DNA of 23,358 nt, from the IMG/VR virus record IMGVR_UViG_3300042567_000594, positions 1-23,358 of that record. One strand, written 5' to 3'. Both the position numbers and the translations under genes were made by a program. The notes under the pieces are model-generated. The model was not told the origin of the DNA, made no database searches, and was given only the letters and a program-made list of their open reading frames with translations. This DNA comes from a virus. Of the stretch, positions 21,959 through 23,358 are shown one piece after another (position 1 is the first letter of the stretch; each line of letters begins with the position of its first letter).

Positions 21959-22515
21959 TATAAACCTGCCATTGATTTGAATGCTTTTATTTCAGCATCT
22001 TGTTTATCAGCATGAATTACTTTGACTTCTAGTCCAGCACGTTCACGCATTTCATTAATTTCTTCTTCTTCAACTTCAACTTCCTCACGATAATCATGAG
22101 GGCTAATAGTTATTACTTGTTTCAATACTTCTTCTTCAGGAGAGTATTCTTCTTCATCAACAATGATTGTCCAATCTTTAACTGGTATAGCAGTTAATGT
22201 TTCTAAATCATCTAATAATTCTATGATACGTTTAGGAACACTACTTCTACGATTCATTTCAACAAATACCAAGAATTGTCCGGGTTTTACTTCACCCTCA
22301 CTTACTTGAGCATCTAATACAAAATCATAACCACGTTCAAACCAATCAACTAAATCATTGCCGGCTGCTTCGCTTTTAATAGTAAAAGCTAGTGTAACAA
22401 TTTCGCTATCATTACCCATATGTGCGGCATATTCATCTACAGTTACTGTAGGAATCATTTGACCTTCAAGGTCATGATAGTCTAAACCTTCATTTAATAT
22501 AGTTTTATTAGTCAT
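21958..22515 (-). CDS. Conserved T4-like phage protein of unknown function
   Basis: This is a 185-residue acidic protein. It opens MTNKTILNE-G, another leader-like site. Middle motifs are IPTVTVDEYAAHMG, IVTLAFTIKSE, LVDWFERGYDFVLDAQVSEG, GQFLVFVEMNRRSSVP and RIIELLDDLETLT. A Glu-rich stretch (VEVEEEEINE) precedes a helical C terminus. It resembles conserved hypothetical proteins of environmental T4-like phages that lie near head genes, though I cannot name the family. The start is 1 base after the stop of the upstream gene. Confidence 0.72.
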   Translation of the reverse strand: MTNKTILNEGLDYHDLEGQMIPTVTVDEYAAHMGNDSEIVTLAFTIKSEAAGNDLVDWFERGYDFVLDAQVSEGEVKPGQFLVFVEMNRRSSVPKRIIELLDDLETLTAIPVKDWTIIVDEEEYSPEEEVLKQVITISPHDYREEVEVEEEEINEMRERAGLEVKVIHADKQDAEIKAFKSMAGL

Positions 22516-22516
22516 G

Positions 22517-23122
22517 TTACATTGGTGGTAATGGAGGCATTCCCATGCCAGGCGCTGCTGTACCGGTTTGATTCATCATGTCTTGTTGTTGGTCATCTTC
22601 TTCACCAGTATCTTCTTTGTCTAAATCATCATCATACGCATCATCTAACTCATTTAAGTCAATATTCTGACCGGCTAAGTCAATTGATCCTTCACGGATA
22701 TCATCCATCAAGTCTTTTGGCATTTCAATATATACTAGCCATACTTCACGTAGGGCAGTCTTTGGATATCTTGTACCAGGAATATAATCATCTGGATTTT
22801 CAACAGCTACTGGTACTTTAATCTTAGTTTTTTTGAACTTAATTTTACATCCTACACCAGCCAAACGTTTAGCACCACGTGGATCGGGCATTAATTTGTA
22901 GGGAAACATGAATATACATGCTACTGTATAGCGTTTAACGTCAGGTCCTTGAACTAATTCGCCCAGTTCCCAGTTCTTAAATGCGTATAAATCGGCTTCA
23001 TCTAGTACTCGCTCATAGTCTAGTAGAACAGCCATTGAGCCGTCGCTGGTAAATATACCTTTTACTGTGTCAATTATGCTTACATAATCAACGTTGTCAA
23101 AAAAATCGTCTGCGGTTTTCAT
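22517..23122 (-). CDS. Conserved T4-like phage protein of unknown function with an acidic, Pro/Met-rich tail
   Basis: The 201 residues form a mixed alpha/beta domain (1-150) containing GIFTSDGSMAVLLDYERVLD, YAFKNWELGELVQGPDVKRY, TVACIFMFPYKLMPDPRG and REVWLVYIEMPKDL. A strongly acidic stretch (DLNELDDAYDDDLDKE) and a tail ending PGMGMPPLPPM follow. It contains an LNE-L motif at the start of the acidic region. ATG 23122 lies 5 bases after a late promoter element without an obvious Shine-Dalgarno. It is the first gene of the leftward late cluster and probably virion-related by context only. Confidence 0.72.
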   Translation of the reverse strand: MKTADDFFDNVDYVSIIDTVKGIFTSDGSMAVLLDYERVLDEADLYAFKNWELGELVQGPDVKRYTVACIFMFPYKLMPDPRGAKRLAGVGCKIKFKKTKIKVPVAVENPDDYIPGTRYPKTALREVWLVYIEMPKDLMDDIREGSIDLAGQNIDLNELDDAYDDDLDKEDTGEEDDQQQDMMNQTGTAAPGMGMPPLPPM

Positions 23123-23127
23123 ATAAA

Positions 23128-23136
23128 GTATTTATC
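23128..23136 (-). promoter_or_regulatory. T4-late-like promoter element GATAAATAC
   Basis: It lies 5 bases before ATG 23122, the near-leaderless arrangement, and heads the leftward cluster. Confidence 0.6.
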
Positions 23137-23184
23137 TTTTATAGTTTGAATATATGAAATTAGACTAATTCATACCGCAGCCTA

Positions 23185-23193
23185 ATATTTATC
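23185..23193 (-). promoter_or_regulatory. Second T4-late-like element GATAAATAT
   Basis: It lies 62 bases upstream of ATG 23122, so its transcript would carry a conventional leader for the same gene. Confidence 0.5.
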
Positions 23194-23235
23194 ACTAATG
23201 GCTACACAATAAGTATGCTACTATGTCTCTATGTA

Positions 23236-23265
23236 TTGACCTTAAATAAACTTGAGTGTTATGAG
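23236..23265 (+). promoter_or_regulatory. Possible sigma70-type promoter for the rightward gene
   Basis: TTGACC (23236-23241) is followed after 18 bases by TATGAG (23260-23265). It is weak, but placed correctly before the only rightward gene. Confidence 0.3.
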
Positions 23266-23293
23266 AACTCACGCTCTACAAAGGAGAATTAAC

Positions 23294-23358
23294 TTGAGCA
23301 AACGAAAAACTAGCGCATTACGTACACAAGACACACGGTTTTCACACAATAAAAAACA
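23294..23358 (+). CDS. Start of a rightward gene (21 codons, runs off the right edge)
   Basis: A strong AAAGGAG lies seven bases before TTG 23294, and the frame stays open to the window end. The visible peptide is MSKRKTSALRTQDTRFSHNK, a basic N terminus. The TTG start is supported by the ribosome binding site, and there is no nearby ATG in this frame. The product cannot be recognised from so little. Confidence 0.55.
   Translation, partial: MSKRKTSALRTQDTRFSHNKK

Noticed and set aside
1-23358. Insertion sequences or integrase/attachment sites
   Set aside because: No transposase or integrase motifs and no terminal inverted repeats were seen. The gene order is compact and phage-like throughout.

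Overview
This window looks like part of the genome of a T4-superfamily myovirus, probably aquatic and uncultured, infecting a Gram-negative bacterium. The evidence is a T4 gp43-type family B DNA polymerase, a DsbA-like late-transcription protein, T4-late-promoter-like octamers (xATAAATA), coding density near 100% with TAATG/ATGA overlaps, and many proteins carrying T4 prohead-protease-type sites. An LpxH-like phosphoesterase points to a host with lipid A. The host and exact taxon cannot be read from the sequence. All genes lie on the minus strand except one that starts at the right edge, so transcription runs right to left.

Layout in transcription order. 23294-23358 (+): start of a divergent gene. 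23122-21392: two conserved phage proteins of unknown role and a holin-like membrane protein. 21349-17548: a chaperone operon (DnaJ, then a ClpA-type double AAA+ unfoldase with an IGF loop) and an unknown protein. It is preceded by a sigma70-like promoter containing a perfect inverted repeat. 17512-15300: a 54-codon gene, a small virion-like protein, a protein with a capsid-targeting-like N terminus, and a HIGH-motif nucleotidyltransferase fused to other domains. 15248-12594: a glycosyltransferase with an intrinsic terminator, an LpxH-like metallophosphoesterase and a GT2 glycosyltransferase. 12548-6256: three large multidomain proteins. One is a Pol-beta-type nucleotidyltransferase followed by two ADP-ribosyltransferase-like domains; the others are a helical module protein and a 1059-residue Cys-rich module protein. 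6253-4071: Dps, a small protein with a capsid-targeting-like N terminus, an exported staphylococcal-type nuclease, and a fusion of a sigma region 4-like domain with an HExxH metalloprotease. 4060-2179: two tandem six-blade Kelch-like proteins. 2123-1: a minimal TilS, the DsbA-like protein and the first 405 codons of the polymerase.

The most interesting reading is that many of these proteins form a virion-delivered, protease-processed effector set. Motifs of the form [I/L/V/M]-x-E-[G/A/S], often inside QGVxEG, recur between unrelated domains. They resemble the sites cut by the T4 prohead protease gp21 and the capsid-targeting leader of T4 internal head proteins. T4 packages and injects the ADP-ribosyltransferase Alt in this way. 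Here nucleotidyltransferase, ART-like, sigma4-like, metalloprotease and zinc-knuckle modules appear strung together in polyprotein-like genes. Some modules differ in base composition and are joined at short recurrent DNA sequences, which suggests cassette exchange. No protease gene is in the window, so this is inference.
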